A stretch of DNA of 64,000 nucleotides from the NCBI RefSeq assembly GCF_017876675.1, contig NZ_JAGIOI010000001.1:930001-994000 (forward strand), written 5' to 3'. A program made the translations under genes and the position numbers. This DNA comes from Arthrobacter stackebrandtii (lineage in GTDB: Bacteria > Actinomycetota > Actinomycetes > Actinomycetales > Micrococcaceae). The notes below the pieces were generated by a model, which was not told the DNA's origin, searched no databases, and was given only the letters and a program-made list of their open reading frames with translations. The stretch's first letter is position 1, and every line of letters starts with the position of its first letter. Positions 26,029 to 35,114 of this stretch are shown here, piece by piece.

Positions 26029-26934
26029 GTGAGCAAAGGACTGGCGCCAACATTGCGCCGACCGAGCGGCTACTGGCTATACCTGTTGCCGATCTTCATC
26101 GGCTTCCTGGCCGTGGTCGCCGTCCCATTCGGGACCAACATCTATTTCTCGTTCTTCCGGTGGAAGGGCGGGGCAGCGCCCATGCATTGGAATGGCCTCA
26201 ACAACTACTCCACGCTGCTTGCCGATACCGAATTTTGGAACTCTCTGCGTAATTCGATCTTCATGGTCATCGCCATCGTCATCATTCCCACCGTGATCGG
26301 CCTCCTGCTGGCGGCACTATTGACAGACACTATCGGCCGGCGCTTTGGGCCACGGATAGCCAGCTTCTTGAGGGCGACCTACTACCTCCCACAAATCCTT
26401 CCCATAGCAGTCGCAGGCTTCATGTGGAGCTGGATTCTAGACCCTGCGAATGGCGCCATCAACACTCTCCTGCACTCACTTGGCATGGATGGCCCAGACT
26501 GGCTGGGAAATCCCGATCTGGCCATCTACTCAGTCATGCTAATGCTCATCTGGCTGCAAATCGGGTACCCCCTAGTAATTTTCATGGCGGCACTTTCGAG
26601 AGTGGATCCAGAACTCTACGAGGCAGCGGCCCTGGACGGTGCGGGTAAGTGGCGACAATTCGTCGCCATCTCCATGCCAACCATCCGACCGGAAACGTTC
26701 ATTGTGGTGCTGACAGCCACCGTGGCAGCCCTGAAAGTCTTTGCACCGATCCTGATACTCACCGGCGGAGGACCAGAAGGATCCACCGTAGTGCCGTCGT
26801 TCTATGCCTACCGCAACTTTTTTGAACTCTCACAAGTAGGCTACGGCTCCGCAATTTCCACCGTAATGGCCCTAGTTATCTTCGCCATAGCAGCGCTCAT
26901 GCTGTGGTGGCAACGTAGGCAGGAAATAAGATGA
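26029..26934 (+). CDS. sugar ABC transporter permease, MalF type (GH172 locus)
   Basis: A 301-residue CUT1 permease with TM1 YWLYLLPIFIGFLAVVAVPF and EAA loop LYEAAALDGAGKWRQFVAISMP. The start is uncertain: GTG at 26029 (VSKGLAPTLRR) fits the usual N-terminal length, a TTG 12 bases upstream is also possible, and neither has a strong ribosome site. A short tandem of AACGAACT lies just upstream (25995-26014). It overlaps the next gene by an ATGA. Confidence 0.9.
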   Translation: MSKGLAPTLRRPSGYWLYLLPIFIGFLAVVAVPFGTNIYFSFFRWKGGAAPMHWNGLNNYSTLLADTEFWNSLRNSIFMVIAIVIIPTVIGLLLAALLTDTIGRRFGPRIASFLRATYYLPQILPIAVAGFMWSWILDPANGAINTLLHSLGMDGPDWLGNPDLAIYSVMLMLIWLQIGYPLVIFMAALSRVDPELYEAAALDGAGKWRQFVAISMPTIRPETFIVVLTATVAALKVFAPILILTGGGPEGSTVVPSFYAYRNFFELSQVGYGSAISTVMALVIFAIAALMLWWQRRQEIR

Positions 26935-27812
26935 TTACCACCAAATTCGTCAATGGTGTTCGAACCAAGCACAAAGGCCGCCACCCCAAACATCGGACAG
27001 TTAATGAATGGCTACTTCTAGCCGTCGCTGTACTCTGCGGCATAGCTGTTTTTGCACCCTTCGGGCTAATTATTCTCAATGCCTTCAAGTCCTCCAAAGA
27101 TTATTCAAGCAACGGACCGCTAAGTTGGCCCACATCAATTTCGTTTGATGCCTTCGTGGACTATCTGGGGCGGGTCGACTTTCCCCAAGCGCTCTGGAAC
27201 TCCCTGCTGATTTCCACACTTGTGGCAGTCATCGCTGTCACTCTTTCGCTAATGAGTGCTTACCCGCTAGGAGTCGGGCGAGTGAAATCAAGCGGAATGG
27301 TCCTGGCCGTCCTGCTGGTTGCCACCATGCTTCCTCACGAATCCTTGATCTACCCGCTCTTCTACGGCGCACAGGCCACAGGAACTTTCAACACCGTGTG
27401 GAGCGTCATCATAGTATTCTCCGTCCTGCAAGCAGCCTACGGAACCTACCTGCTGTCCAGCGTCATGGGAGCCATCCCCAAAGAACTAATCGAAGCGGCA
27501 CAACTTGACGGCGCCGGCCGATGGCAAATCCTATGGAAAGTGCTGGTTCCAATCCTAAAACCAAGCCTCTCCGTACTTGTGGTGTTCTTCTTCATCTGGA
27601 CCTGGAACGAATTCTACATACCCGTAGTACTGCTATCCGACCAATCCTCCCAAACAATACCCATCGCCCTCGCCACCCTCCGCGGACAACACAACATCGA
27701 CATCACAGTACTCAACGCAGGCTCCCTCCTGTCATTAGTACCCACCCTTGTCTTTTTCCTCCTCTTCCAACGAACCCTGGTGCGCGGCGTCGCAGCAGGG
27801 GCAGTCAAATAG
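26931..27812 (+). CDS. sugar ABC transporter permease, MalG type (GH172 locus)
   Basis: A 293-residue CUT1 permease. TM1 is EWLLLAVAVLCGIAVFAPFG and the EAA loop LIEAAQLDGAGRWQILWKVLVP. Its ATG overlaps the TGA of the preceding permease (26931-26934), and the GH172 gene starts 41 bases after its stop. No ATPase gene is present in the locus. Confidence 0.92.
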   Translation: MITTKFVNGVRTKHKGRHPKHRTVNEWLLLAVAVLCGIAVFAPFGLIILNAFKSSKDYSSNGPLSWPTSISFDAFVDYLGRVDFPQALWNSLLISTLVAVIAVTLSLMSAYPLGVGRVKSSGMVLAVLLVATMLPHESLIYPLFYGAQATGTFNTVWSVIIVFSVLQAAYGTYLLSSVMGAIPKELIEAAQLDGAGRWQILWKVLVPILKPSLSVLVVFFFIWTWNEFYIPVVLLSDQSSQTIPIALATLRGQHNIDITVLNAGSLLSLVPTLVFFLLFQRTLVRGVAAGAVK

Positions 27813-27853
27813 CTTTCACGACCAATTCCCCATCAACGAAAGGCAACATCATC

Positions 27854-28945
27854 ATGACCATCTCATGGGCCATCCAGCCCCCAGGCGTCAGCAGCCGATC
27901 CATCAACGCTGAAAACTTCACTGGAGAGTCAGGCCAGGGCGCCAAAGCTTCCTCCAAGCTGGGCCCAGGACGAAAAGGCTCCGCATGGGTCAACATCCCA
28001 CCAGGTGAAACAGCAATCCTGGCCGACATTAAAGGGACAGGAGTCATCCGGCACATTTGGATGACAGTAACGGACAAGACAGACCACGGACCTTTCGTGC
28101 TTCGCGACCTTGTACTTCGCATGTACTGGGACGGTTCAGAAACTCCCAGCGTCGAAGTCCCTCTGGGCGACTTCTTCTGCAACGGATTTGCGCAACGAGC
28201 TCTTGTCACCTCCGAACCCATCGTCGTAGCACCCACAGGCGGAATGAACAGCTTCATTCCGATGCCATTCCGAGATGGCGCCCGCATCACCGTCGAGAAC
28301 CAGCACGGAGGAGAACTGACACATTTCTTCTACCAGATCGACTACACACTGGGCGACGACGTAGCCGACGCGATGTATTTCCACGCCCAGTGGCGCCGCT
28401 CTAACGGAAACCTCCCACTCGGAGAAGATCATGTAATTCTGGACGGTGTAGAAGGCAAGGGCACCTACCTAGGTACCTACGTAGGCATCGCCTCTCTACA
28501 GCGCTATTGGTGGGGGGAAGGAGAGGTCAAATTCTATGTAGATGACGACACAGAAAACCCCACGCTTTGTAGCACTGGGCTTGAGGACTACGCAGGAGGC
28601 GCCTGGGCTTTCCAAGACGAACTACGCAGCGACCCCGAACCCAAAGTCCTCACATTCAACGCACCTTATTTCGGCTACCCATTCCACGAGACAGTCGATC
28701 GAACCAAGGGCGCGCCCTTCCACCCCGGGATGCCCCCCATGCATGGCGTCTACCGTTGGCACATCCCCGATCCCATCTACTTCCAAGAGCGACTTCGGGT
28801 AACTGTTCAACAGATCGGAACCTGGGACCACGGAGGACTGTTCGAACGCAGCGACGACATCAGTAGCACCGCCTACTGGTACCAGGACAGCGTGAACCAG
28901 GATCTTCCTGAACTCCTTCCCGCCGAACAACGGTGGCCACGGTAG
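27854..28945 (+). CDS. GH172 (DUF2961) furanosidase, candidate difructose dianhydride hydrolase
   Basis: A 363-residue cytoplasmic protein that matches the DUF2961 family along its length: RSINAENFTGE (15-25), GTGVIRHIWMTV (61-72), VEVPLGDFFCNGF (100-112), YFHAQWRR (175-182), VEGKGTYLGTYVG (199-211), GEGEVKFYVDDD (221-232) and STGLEDYAGGAW (240-251). DUF2961 was renamed GH172 after members were shown to act as difructose dianhydride I synthase/hydrolase and as arabinofuranosidases. The acids at Glu222 or Glu224 and Glu244 are the likely catalytic pair. GAAAGG precedes the ATG. With its own importer and near a levan fructotransferase-like gene, opening of an imported difructose anhydride is the best guess. 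Known members favour alpha-linked substrates, so another furanoside remains possible. Confidence 0.86.
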   Translation: MTISWAIQPPGVSSRSINAENFTGESGQGAKASSKLGPGRKGSAWVNIPPGETAILADIKGTGVIRHIWMTVTDKTDHGPFVLRDLVLRMYWDGSETPSVEVPLGDFFCNGFAQRALVTSEPIVVAPTGGMNSFIPMPFRDGARITVENQHGGELTHFFYQIDYTLGDDVADAMYFHAQWRRSNGNLPLGEDHVILDGVEGKGTYLGTYVGIASLQRYWWGEGEVKFYVDDDTENPTLCSTGLEDYAGGAWAFQDELRSDPEPKVLTFNAPYFGYPFHETVDRTKGAPFHPGMPPMHGVYRWHIPDPIYFQERLRVTVQQIGTWDHGGLFERSDDISSTAYWYQDSVNQDLPELLPAEQRWPR

Positions 28946-29150
28946 GTCTTGGCCTCCCCTACCTATACACAACCTGGCGCGGAACCCACGCCGGGCAAGG
29001 TCTCTCATACCTGCCGCTACTACCCATGAAGTTTGGGTTGCGGAGACTAATAGCGACCTCGAGCACCTAGGGAACACACGACCGGAAATCCAGCTATAAA
29101 AAGCAGAGGAGCCAGTCACCTAGGGCTCACATTCAACCTGTTATGGAGAA

Positions 29151-29183
29151 GCAGCCCTGGACTCTGGACGAGTCCAGGGCTGC
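29151..29183 (+). terminator. Rho-independent-type hairpin
   Basis: A perfect 14-bp stem (29151-29164 with 29170-29183) around TGGAC, followed by TTTGTGC. It lies about 200 bases after the GH172 stop and probably ends that transcription unit. Confidence 0.7.
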
Positions 29184-29256
29184 TTTGTGCAGTCAGTCAG
29201 AGGGCCAGACAGTCCTCTCGCCCAGCACTTCCAGGTACAGGCCTGGAGCTAGAGAC

Positions 29257-29620
29257 AATCGAACCGAAACAGCCCGCGTTGGAGGGCTGGAATTTCAACC
29301 GCATGTAAATACCAACCAAAACTATCACCACATGTTAGAGCATGTTGAGTACTCAAAACCTCTCATTAGCTTTCAATAGCTAAGAGCCCCGCTGTCCCGT
29401 CAGGGTCAATTTCACGCTACCATTGGGGCGTTTTGACCTGTTTCTACATGGCGTGATTGCAGCAACAATAAGTGATACTAAATACTCTCCACTTTGCACT
29501 GATTAGGATGAGTTTTGTATGACGTGGCGGGAACTCCCGGCCGATTGCTGCTCGGCCTCGGGCATTGTCAGTCAGCCACCAATGTTGCTCTTCTCATTCT
29601 ACTCTCGATACATCCTGAGC
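29257..29620 (+). repeat. dispersed repeat, copy 3 of 4
   Basis: It shares with copy 2 the CGAACCGAAACAGC, GTAAATACCAAC and CCCCGCTGTCCCGTCAGG blocks and the core GATTAGGATGAGTTTTG...ATGACG at 29501-29524. An inverted CGGGA-AC-TCCCG sits just after the core (29527-29538 region). It ends within an ATTCTACTCTCGATAC segment. Confidence 0.75.
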
Positions 29621-29895
29621 TGCCCGTTCTATTCTCACCGGGCTGATTTTCTTGTGGATCCGAGTGAACCCGATGATCTGGAGCATAATGCGGGCCATGC
29701 GCGAGTGAATGCCGCTTGCCCAAAATAGGCAATCGTGAAAACAGCGGCAATGCAGAGGAACAGTCCCCCAGCTGAATGCTGAAGGGTGGTTTGGGAAGCT
29801 ATCGAAGTCCCCTCCGGTCACGGAGGATTCAACCTCTTTCACGGCTAGTATGAATTCACGTGCGGCCGGGTGTTTTCACGAGGCGGCTCGCAGCT
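29621..29895. other. intergenic before the left IS copy
   Basis: No gene was recognised between repeat copy 3 and the insertion sequence. Two weakly open minus-strand frames show no family features. Confidence 0.4.
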
Positions 29896-32334
29896 GACCC
29901 CAGGACTCCGGTCATGGCGATTTAATACTTTTAGCATCATGCCTTGTTTTTGATGGCGTATTTGAGGATCAGGTTGGTGCCGGGGTAGCGGGTTTTGGTG
30001 TTGGTGAGGTGGTCGCAGAGTTCGGCGGCTGCCGCGGTTTTGGCTTTGGTCGGTAGCGGGTCCAGGGTGATTGTCAGGTGCCCGGGCTCGGCGGTGTCGA
30101 TGTCGCCGGTCTGGTTAAACATCTGGCGCATGAGGGCGTGGGCTTCCTGGTTCGCGCGTTTGTAGCCGGTGTTGGTGCGGATCTCCCTCGCGATCGTCAT
30201 CGCGGTGTTGTAGGCGGCCATCCGGATGCCGGTATGGATCAGCTTCGTCTCAGTATCCAGGACTTGTTGGCCCGGGTTCAGGTCCCCGAGGCGGAGCTTC
30301 GCCGGAATTCCCTGATGAACTTTTTCAGCAGCAATCAAGGCGTTTTCTGCTTCCCAGAGCGGTGCCATGGCCTGGTTGTGCATGTCATTGGTGACCGTGA
30401 CAGTCAGTTCCTTGGAGCCTTCCGCCGGGGTTTTCAACGCCATCAAGTTGATATCAGCGATCGCGGCGGCCTCGGCATGGGCGTTGCGGGCGGCAACAAC
30501 TTTTTGGTAGGCGCGGGCCTTCGCCGGTTCCGGCACCAAACGGTCCTCGTTGTCATCGGTGCTGGTGTAGGAGTCGTGTGAGTCGAGGGCGAAGTGCATG
30601 CGCGCATAGCGGAACTGGTTTTCCTGCCGCCACCGATTCCCCATCCGATACACGACCTCCCCAGCGCTCATGGTCCGGTCAGTGGTGAGGATGTGGATTT
30701 GCCGTGTGCCACCACCGGTGGTGCCCACGATCCGGCTGATCTGGCGGATACTGAAGACTTCACCGGTCTTCTTCGTGGTGTTCAGGGGCAGGTCAACGAG
30801 CGTGTCAGCGACCGACCAAGTCTTCTCTTCACCGTGCTCATCGGTGTAGGACACCTGGGCGAACAACTTTTCTTCGATGTCTTTGGTGGTGCCTTTGCGC
30901 CAGGTCAGCACATCAAAACCAGCACTATCCATGTGCTTGAACAAGGCGGGGGACCATCCTCCGCGATCGAAGCCGACCAACACGCGGCGGTCATCACCCA
31001 CCGCTGTGCGCAGTTCCGGCAACAGGTCGCGGAGTTCGGCGGCCAGGGACGCACCGGGTGCGGCCATGACGACGAAGACCGGCGAACCGTGCGCGTCGGT
31101 GACCCAGGTTTCCTCGGTCGCCGGGACCGGGAACTTCAACCTCGTGGAGTAGAGCTTCCCGATCTTTTTCGTGCCCTGGTAGGCGCGCACATGACCATCA
31201 ACATAGAGGATCGCTGACAGGTCCTCACCACCGGAACCGGTGCCGGCCAGATGGTGTTTGGCGAGGGCGGCGATCAGTTCCCCGGCTTTGCCCGTTTCGG
31301 CAAGTTGGCTGATCCGGCGGCGGATGGTTTTCACTTCAGGTGCCCGATCCAACCCCAACACCCGACCAAGCTCTTCTGGGTTGAAGCGTGTGGCGCCTTC
31401 GGCGCGGGCTTCCCCAGCCAATGCCCGCAGCACACTATCAATCAGGATCGTTTCGAGGCCGTAAAACCCATTCGGCAAGGACCCGTACACTTCCCTCGCA
31501 CAGCTGATCAGGCCGGTGGTTTCCAGGGCGGGGAAAGCCAGAAACAGTCCGGCATGGCGAACACGGGCGGCCGGGGAAAACACCGGGACCGCGCACTCAA
31601 GGAGCCCGGCAGCAGCACGCTCGGCAGTGCGTGGTGCCGGGGATGGAAAGAGCGGCAGCTCAGGCTGCGGTGCTGGTACTGGTGTTGATTTCAGAGTTTC
31701 AGACTCGGGGGCTGCTGCTTCTGTGGCAGCTTGTTCGGCAGCGATTTTCAGGGCACGGCGGACACTGAACTCCGAGACGCCAACCATGTTGCCGACGGCC
31801 TGCTGGGACAGGCCGGAGCTGCGCAGTTCCACGATCTGGGCGATGACAGTGTCGCTGAGTCTGGATGCCTTCTTCGGGCCCTTCTTTTCCGGCACCAACG
31901 CAGCAATGCCACCGACGGCCGCCCGCTGGACCCATTTCCACACCGCCACCGAGGAAACTCCGAAAGCGGCCGCGATCTGCGTCTGGGAGGCCGCACCCAA
32001 ACGCACCAATTTCACTGCCGCCCACCGACGTGCTGCAGCGTCTTCGGCATCCCACACGTCACACAGTTGCCCGCGAATATAGACTTCCCCGCCACGGTCG
32101 TTCTCCACCAGGGACACCGCCAAGCCCACCGACACGGCAACAGGATCCATCGTCACAGGCAGGGGAAGTTGAGCAGTCATAAAAACCATCATTTCACCCC
32201 TCGATAGACGACAAAACTCTAACTCTATTTTATCGTATCGTGGCCAAAATTAACAGCCCTTCAGCCACTCAAAACCCCTGAAAATCAACGAACTTCAAAT
32301 GCCTGCCCCCAACCATGACCGGAGCCCTGGACCC
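29896..32334 (-). mobile_element. insertion sequence, left copy
   Basis: The element is 2439 bp. Its inverted ends are 29896-29917 and 32313-32334; both carry CTCCGGTCATGG (or complement) next to a CCAGG/CCTGG and GACCC block and match at 20 of about 22 positions. The single gene inside is the transposase. The second copy at 55703-58137 has the same length within 4 bases and the same ends in opposite orientation. No target duplication could be recognised. Confidence 0.8.
29937..32192 (-). CDS. large DDE transposase (left IS copy)
   Basis: A 751-residue transposase. Two helix-turn-helix units lie at about residues 68-90 (QTQIAAAFGVSSVAVWKWVQ) and 127-150 (LSQQAVGNMVGVSEFSVRRA). After a Pro/Ala-rich linker comes the catalytic core, with Asp332 (LYVDGHVRAY), Asp409 (VGFDRGGWSP) and Glu524 (NRWRQENQFRYAR) as the probable DDE triad. 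It is about 84 percent identical by eye to the protein at 55848-58094. I could not place it in a named IS family. The start at 32192 (with GAGGGG upstream) could also be the next Met. Confidence 0.85.
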   Translation of the reverse strand: MMVFMTAQLPLPVTMDPVAVSVGLAVSLVENDRGGEVYIRGQLCDVWDAEDAAARRWAAVKLVRLGAASQTQIAAAFGVSSVAVWKWVQRAAVGGIAALVPEKKGPKKASRLSDTVIAQIVELRSSGLSQQAVGNMVGVSEFSVRRALKIAAEQAATEAAAPESETLKSTPVPAPQPELPLFPSPAPRTAERAAAGLLECAVPVFSPAARVRHAGLFLAFPALETTGLISCAREVYGSLPNGFYGLETILIDSVLRALAGEARAEGATRFNPEELGRVLGLDRAPEVKTIRRRISQLAETGKAGELIAALAKHHLAGTGSGGEDLSAILYVDGHVRAYQGTKKIGKLYSTRLKFPVPATEETWVTDAHGSPVFVVMAAPGASLAAELRDLLPELRTAVGDDRRVLVGFDRGGWSPALFKHMDSAGFDVLTWRKGTTKDIEEKLFAQVSYTDEHGEEKTWSVADTLVDLPLNTTKKTGEVFSIRQISRIVGTTGGGTRQIHILTTDRTMSAGEVVYRMGNRWRQENQFRYARMHFALDSHDSYTSTDDNEDRLVPEPAKARAYQKVVAARNAHAEAAAIADINLMALKTPAEGSKELTVTVTNDMHNQAMAPLWEAENALIAAEKVHQGIPAKLRLGDLNPGQQVLDTETKLIHTGIRMAAYNTAMTIAREIRTNTGYKRANQEAHALMRQMFNQTGDIDTAEPGHLTITLDPLPTKAKTAAAAELCDHLTNTKTRYPGTNLILKYAIKNKA

Positions 32335-33164
32335 GGGAAGCAATCTATTGACCGCTTTCCGCGAAATAGCCATGCCATGCTATCGGCAGCAGCAACCGAT
32401 TGGCGTCCGTGAGCAAAGTAATCCATTCCGGGCCATCACCACCCGGCAGTCAAGTACCCATCAGGTACCGCTGCACGCGTAAACTCGCGTCAACCAGCAG
32501 GCAAATTCATTCGAAAGTCATCCACGAACCCAGCCAATCAAGTGCCCATCTGGCAGGAATCGTATTCATTGGCCACGGCTGTCTAGAAGAGGTTTTCCGT
32601 AGCAGGCGTGAGGCGATCGGGTAGCGGTTACGGGGAGATCGGGTCAAACGCAGGAGCCCCGGTGTCTCGGATACAGCCGGGTCCTGTGTCAACCATGTGA
32701 CGAGGATAAACACCAACTACGCGGATGTAACTTCGTGGACTACCGGCACCAACTAGGGCTATCCGCCAGGGAAAATGCGCCCCGTTTCATGGCGTTCCTG
32801 TGGAAGTTCGCAATCATGATCCCGCGGCTCGCAAGGTGAAACATACTCTACCGACGTCACCCGTGGCGCACGCACCGACTGTCACCCGCCATCAAACTTG
32901 CGGGCCATTTAGCATCCAGCCGACCTTGGAGACGCCTTTGGATAGGCCCAAGAGCGGCTGTTTCACCGGCCCCATCCATTTGGCGGCGGCTGCGACCCGC
33001 AATTCACCCACGCGCAAAGGGCGGACTGCATGAAGGTAGCTAAACAAATAGGGCGTGATCCTCTAGGTCCCGCGGTCTTCAGCATGGCGCGGATCCCGAC
33101 GGCTAGAAATTAGACCCAGCGCAGGCCACACAAGGCCCGACTCGTCGATTGATTACAAAATAAG
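32335..33164. other. intergenic region with IS-end relic
   Basis: No gene was recognised. It holds a solo copy of the mobile-element end motif at 32585-32626 and otherwise only short frames without family features, before the promoter of the GntR gene. Confidence 0.5.
32585..32626 (+). repeat. solo copy of mobile-element end
   Basis: AGAAGAGGTTTTCCGTAGC followed by GATCGGGTAGCG matches the ends at 44317-44355, 45053-45093, 55590-55615 and 58133-58158. No inverted partner was found nearby, so this may be a leftover of an excised or decayed element. Confidence 0.6.
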
Positions 33165-33196
33165 TTGACCAGCCACCGCTTTGCGTGATATACAAT
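33165..33196 (+). promoter_or_regulatory. candidate promoter and operator of the GntR gene
   Basis: TTGACC (33165-33170), 18 bases, TATACA (33189-33194). The -10 box is inside TGATATACAAT (33186-33196), the complement of a TTGTATATCA that recurs as TTGTATATAA at 35038-35047 ahead of the catabolic operon. This suggests one regulator binding both. Confidence 0.5.
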
Positions 33197-33346
33197 CGAT
33201 AGTCCATGACTCAGAGAGTTCCGCGGACAGGCACCCCTCGACTAAGTACGAACAGTTAAGGCCACCCACTCGCACGGAGGCCTTTCGTTAGCCTGAAGGA
33301 AGCGACTTAATATGTTAAATAAGACCACCACCAACGGACGTATCAA

Positions 33347-34012
33347 ATGACTGGTCCTCAGTATCCTGCGGTAGGCATTCCCGACTTGGGAGACAGCCGA
33401 CCAACACTCAAAGACGAAGCGGGCTCCATAGTCCGTCGCGCACTTATGTCTGGGGCTATGCAGCCAGGTAAGATCTACTCCGCAAACGCCCTGGCTATCC
33501 AACTTGGAGTGTCAAACAGTCCAGTTCGCGAAGCAATGATGGCACTGAGCGAAAAAGGACTACTCGAAGTAGTCCGAAACCGGGGATTCCGTGTCGTAGA
33601 GATGAGCGCAGAAGACCAACGGGAGATTTACGGCCTTCGCCTATTGATCGAAGTCACCGCTGTCGGCCGCGTCGCCGAACAAGGCATCTCCGCGGACGAT
33701 GGTAAACAGTTGTCTGCCATGGCAAAGGCAACTCTAGCGGCCGCCAATCCAAATACCATGGATGACTACCTCGAACTTGACCACGAATTTCACCTATCCA
33801 TTGTGCGACTATTGGGCAGCCCCCGCTTGTCCAAGATCGTCGAGAACCTTCGGGATCAAAGCCGGGTTAGCGGCTCCTATCATCTTGCCGAGCGCGGACT
33901 AATCGCTATCAGCGCAGCAGAACATGCCCCCATCCTTTCCGGACTGATCGCCGGCGATCGAAAACTAGTTGAGTCACTCATGACCAAACACCTCAGCTAT
34001 TCATTGCCCTAA
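33347..34012 (+). CDS. GntR-family (FCD) transcriptional regulator
   Basis: A 221-residue regulator with an N-terminal winged HTH (AGSIVRRALMSGAMQPG..., IQLGVSNSPVREAMMALSEKGLLEVV, RGFRVVEMS) and a C-terminal FCD ligand-binding bundle (EIYGLRLLIEVTAVGRVA, DDYLELDHEFHLSIVRLLGS with metal or ligand His residues). It precedes, on the same strand but 1.1 kb away, the operon for pipecolate-like catabolism, and probably controls it. The ATG at 33347 has only a weak ribosome site and a leader of about 150 bases. Confidence 0.88.
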   Translation: MTGPQYPAVGIPDLGDSRPTLKDEAGSIVRRALMSGAMQPGKIYSANALAIQLGVSNSPVREAMMALSEKGLLEVVRNRGFRVVEMSAEDQREIYGLRLLIEVTAVGRVAEQGISADDGKQLSAMAKATLAAANPNTMDDYLELDHEFHLSIVRLLGSPRLSKIVENLRDQSRVSGSYHLAERGLIAISAAEHAPILSGLIAGDRKLVESLMTKHLSYSLP

Positions 34013-35006
34013 ACTGCACGGTCGTGGCTCTTGAGAAACGAACTAGCGCAGACATTTATGACTTTTCATCACAAGAATTTCGAATGTCCCCCTGCATCTA
34101 CGCATACTGCTGGAAATCACGAATAGGTTACCGGCACCCCGTCGATAGCCTCTGGCCGTAACGTTGGTACATTCATCTGGTATGTCACCCCGTGGGCGTC
34201 AACAACCGAGCGGCTCCAGGCACGGTTTCCGGCCTACCGCGCTCTCAGGCCCTTCGGTCAATCAGATGTGTCAGATGCAATATCCGAAGACACCACCGGC
34301 CTGACTATCGGAGCTCGTACCTCATAGTCGGGCGGGCCCGGGGAGCCGGGGAGCGCCGCGGTTTGAATTGAACACCCATCGGCACATGCCCGGCCACGGC
34401 CCTCCGAACAAGCACCGGAGCAGCAGGCTCAGCTCACCCAGTACAGCCATGGGATCAGCCCTCCAATGTCATTCAGATTCTTCAGATAGTCGCGCAGTGC
34501 TCCCCGCCGAGAATGGACCTGCGTCGCGCGCACCCATCAGGCTGGCGCCTGCCAAACGGTGAGCGTCAGCATAGGGTTCACAGTGCCCAATACCCTCGAT
34601 GGGGAAGCTAGGATCCGTTTCCCCCATGACAGCCCTTGATGCCACAGCCAGCAAGCAGCTGGTCCATAGGGCCAAGACTCTCGCCCCGAAACCTTCCTGG
34701 GTACTGAAACGCATCGAGTTCGCAATGGCCGTCTACGATACCGGCTCCTGGGACGCGCGAAGCCACCTCTCCGCGCGTCCATAAGCGATGACACGATGAA
34801 CCGAGCTTTGCTTTCAGTGATGGGCGAATACCAGGCAGAAAGGGCGACGGCGGGAGCGACCATTGAATCCACGCCACGAGCGCCCGCATGAACAAGCCGG
34901 TGAATGAATGAACTCCAACACCATGGACCCGCCGGGCCCGGCACAACATTGCGTCAGAGACTCCGCCCCACCAGGCCGTCGCACAGAAAGTCATTTGTCA
35001 ACTTAC
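34013..35006. other. intergenic, possible gene remnants
   Basis: About 1 kb with no intact gene. A plus-strand stretch at 34626-34784 (LDATASKQLVHRAKTLAPKP and onward) has protein-like composition but is short and unrecognised. The opposite frame is Arg/Trp rich and looks like a shadow. Confidence 0.4.
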
Positions 35007-35047
35007 TTGACGTAGCTCACATCCTGCCTCATGATGGTTGTATATAA
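35007..35047 (+). promoter_or_regulatory. candidate promoter and GntR operator of the catabolic operon
   Basis: TTGACG (35007-35012), a 17-base spacer and CATGAT (35030-35035) could be the promoter. TTGTATATAA (35038-35047) lies at the expected transcription start and matches the site in the GntR promoter, so repression by GntR is likely. Confidence 0.45.
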
Positions 35048-35114
35048 CCCGTTACCGATAGTTGCTACCCGCAGGGCGGTGGGTACGACATCCGCGCCTG
35101 AGACAGGATGATCA

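Noticed and set aside
29937-32192. Naming the transposase as IS1634, IS1182 or IS66 family
   Set aside because: Length, double N-terminal HTH and motif spacing do not clearly match any of these from memory; a search would be needed.
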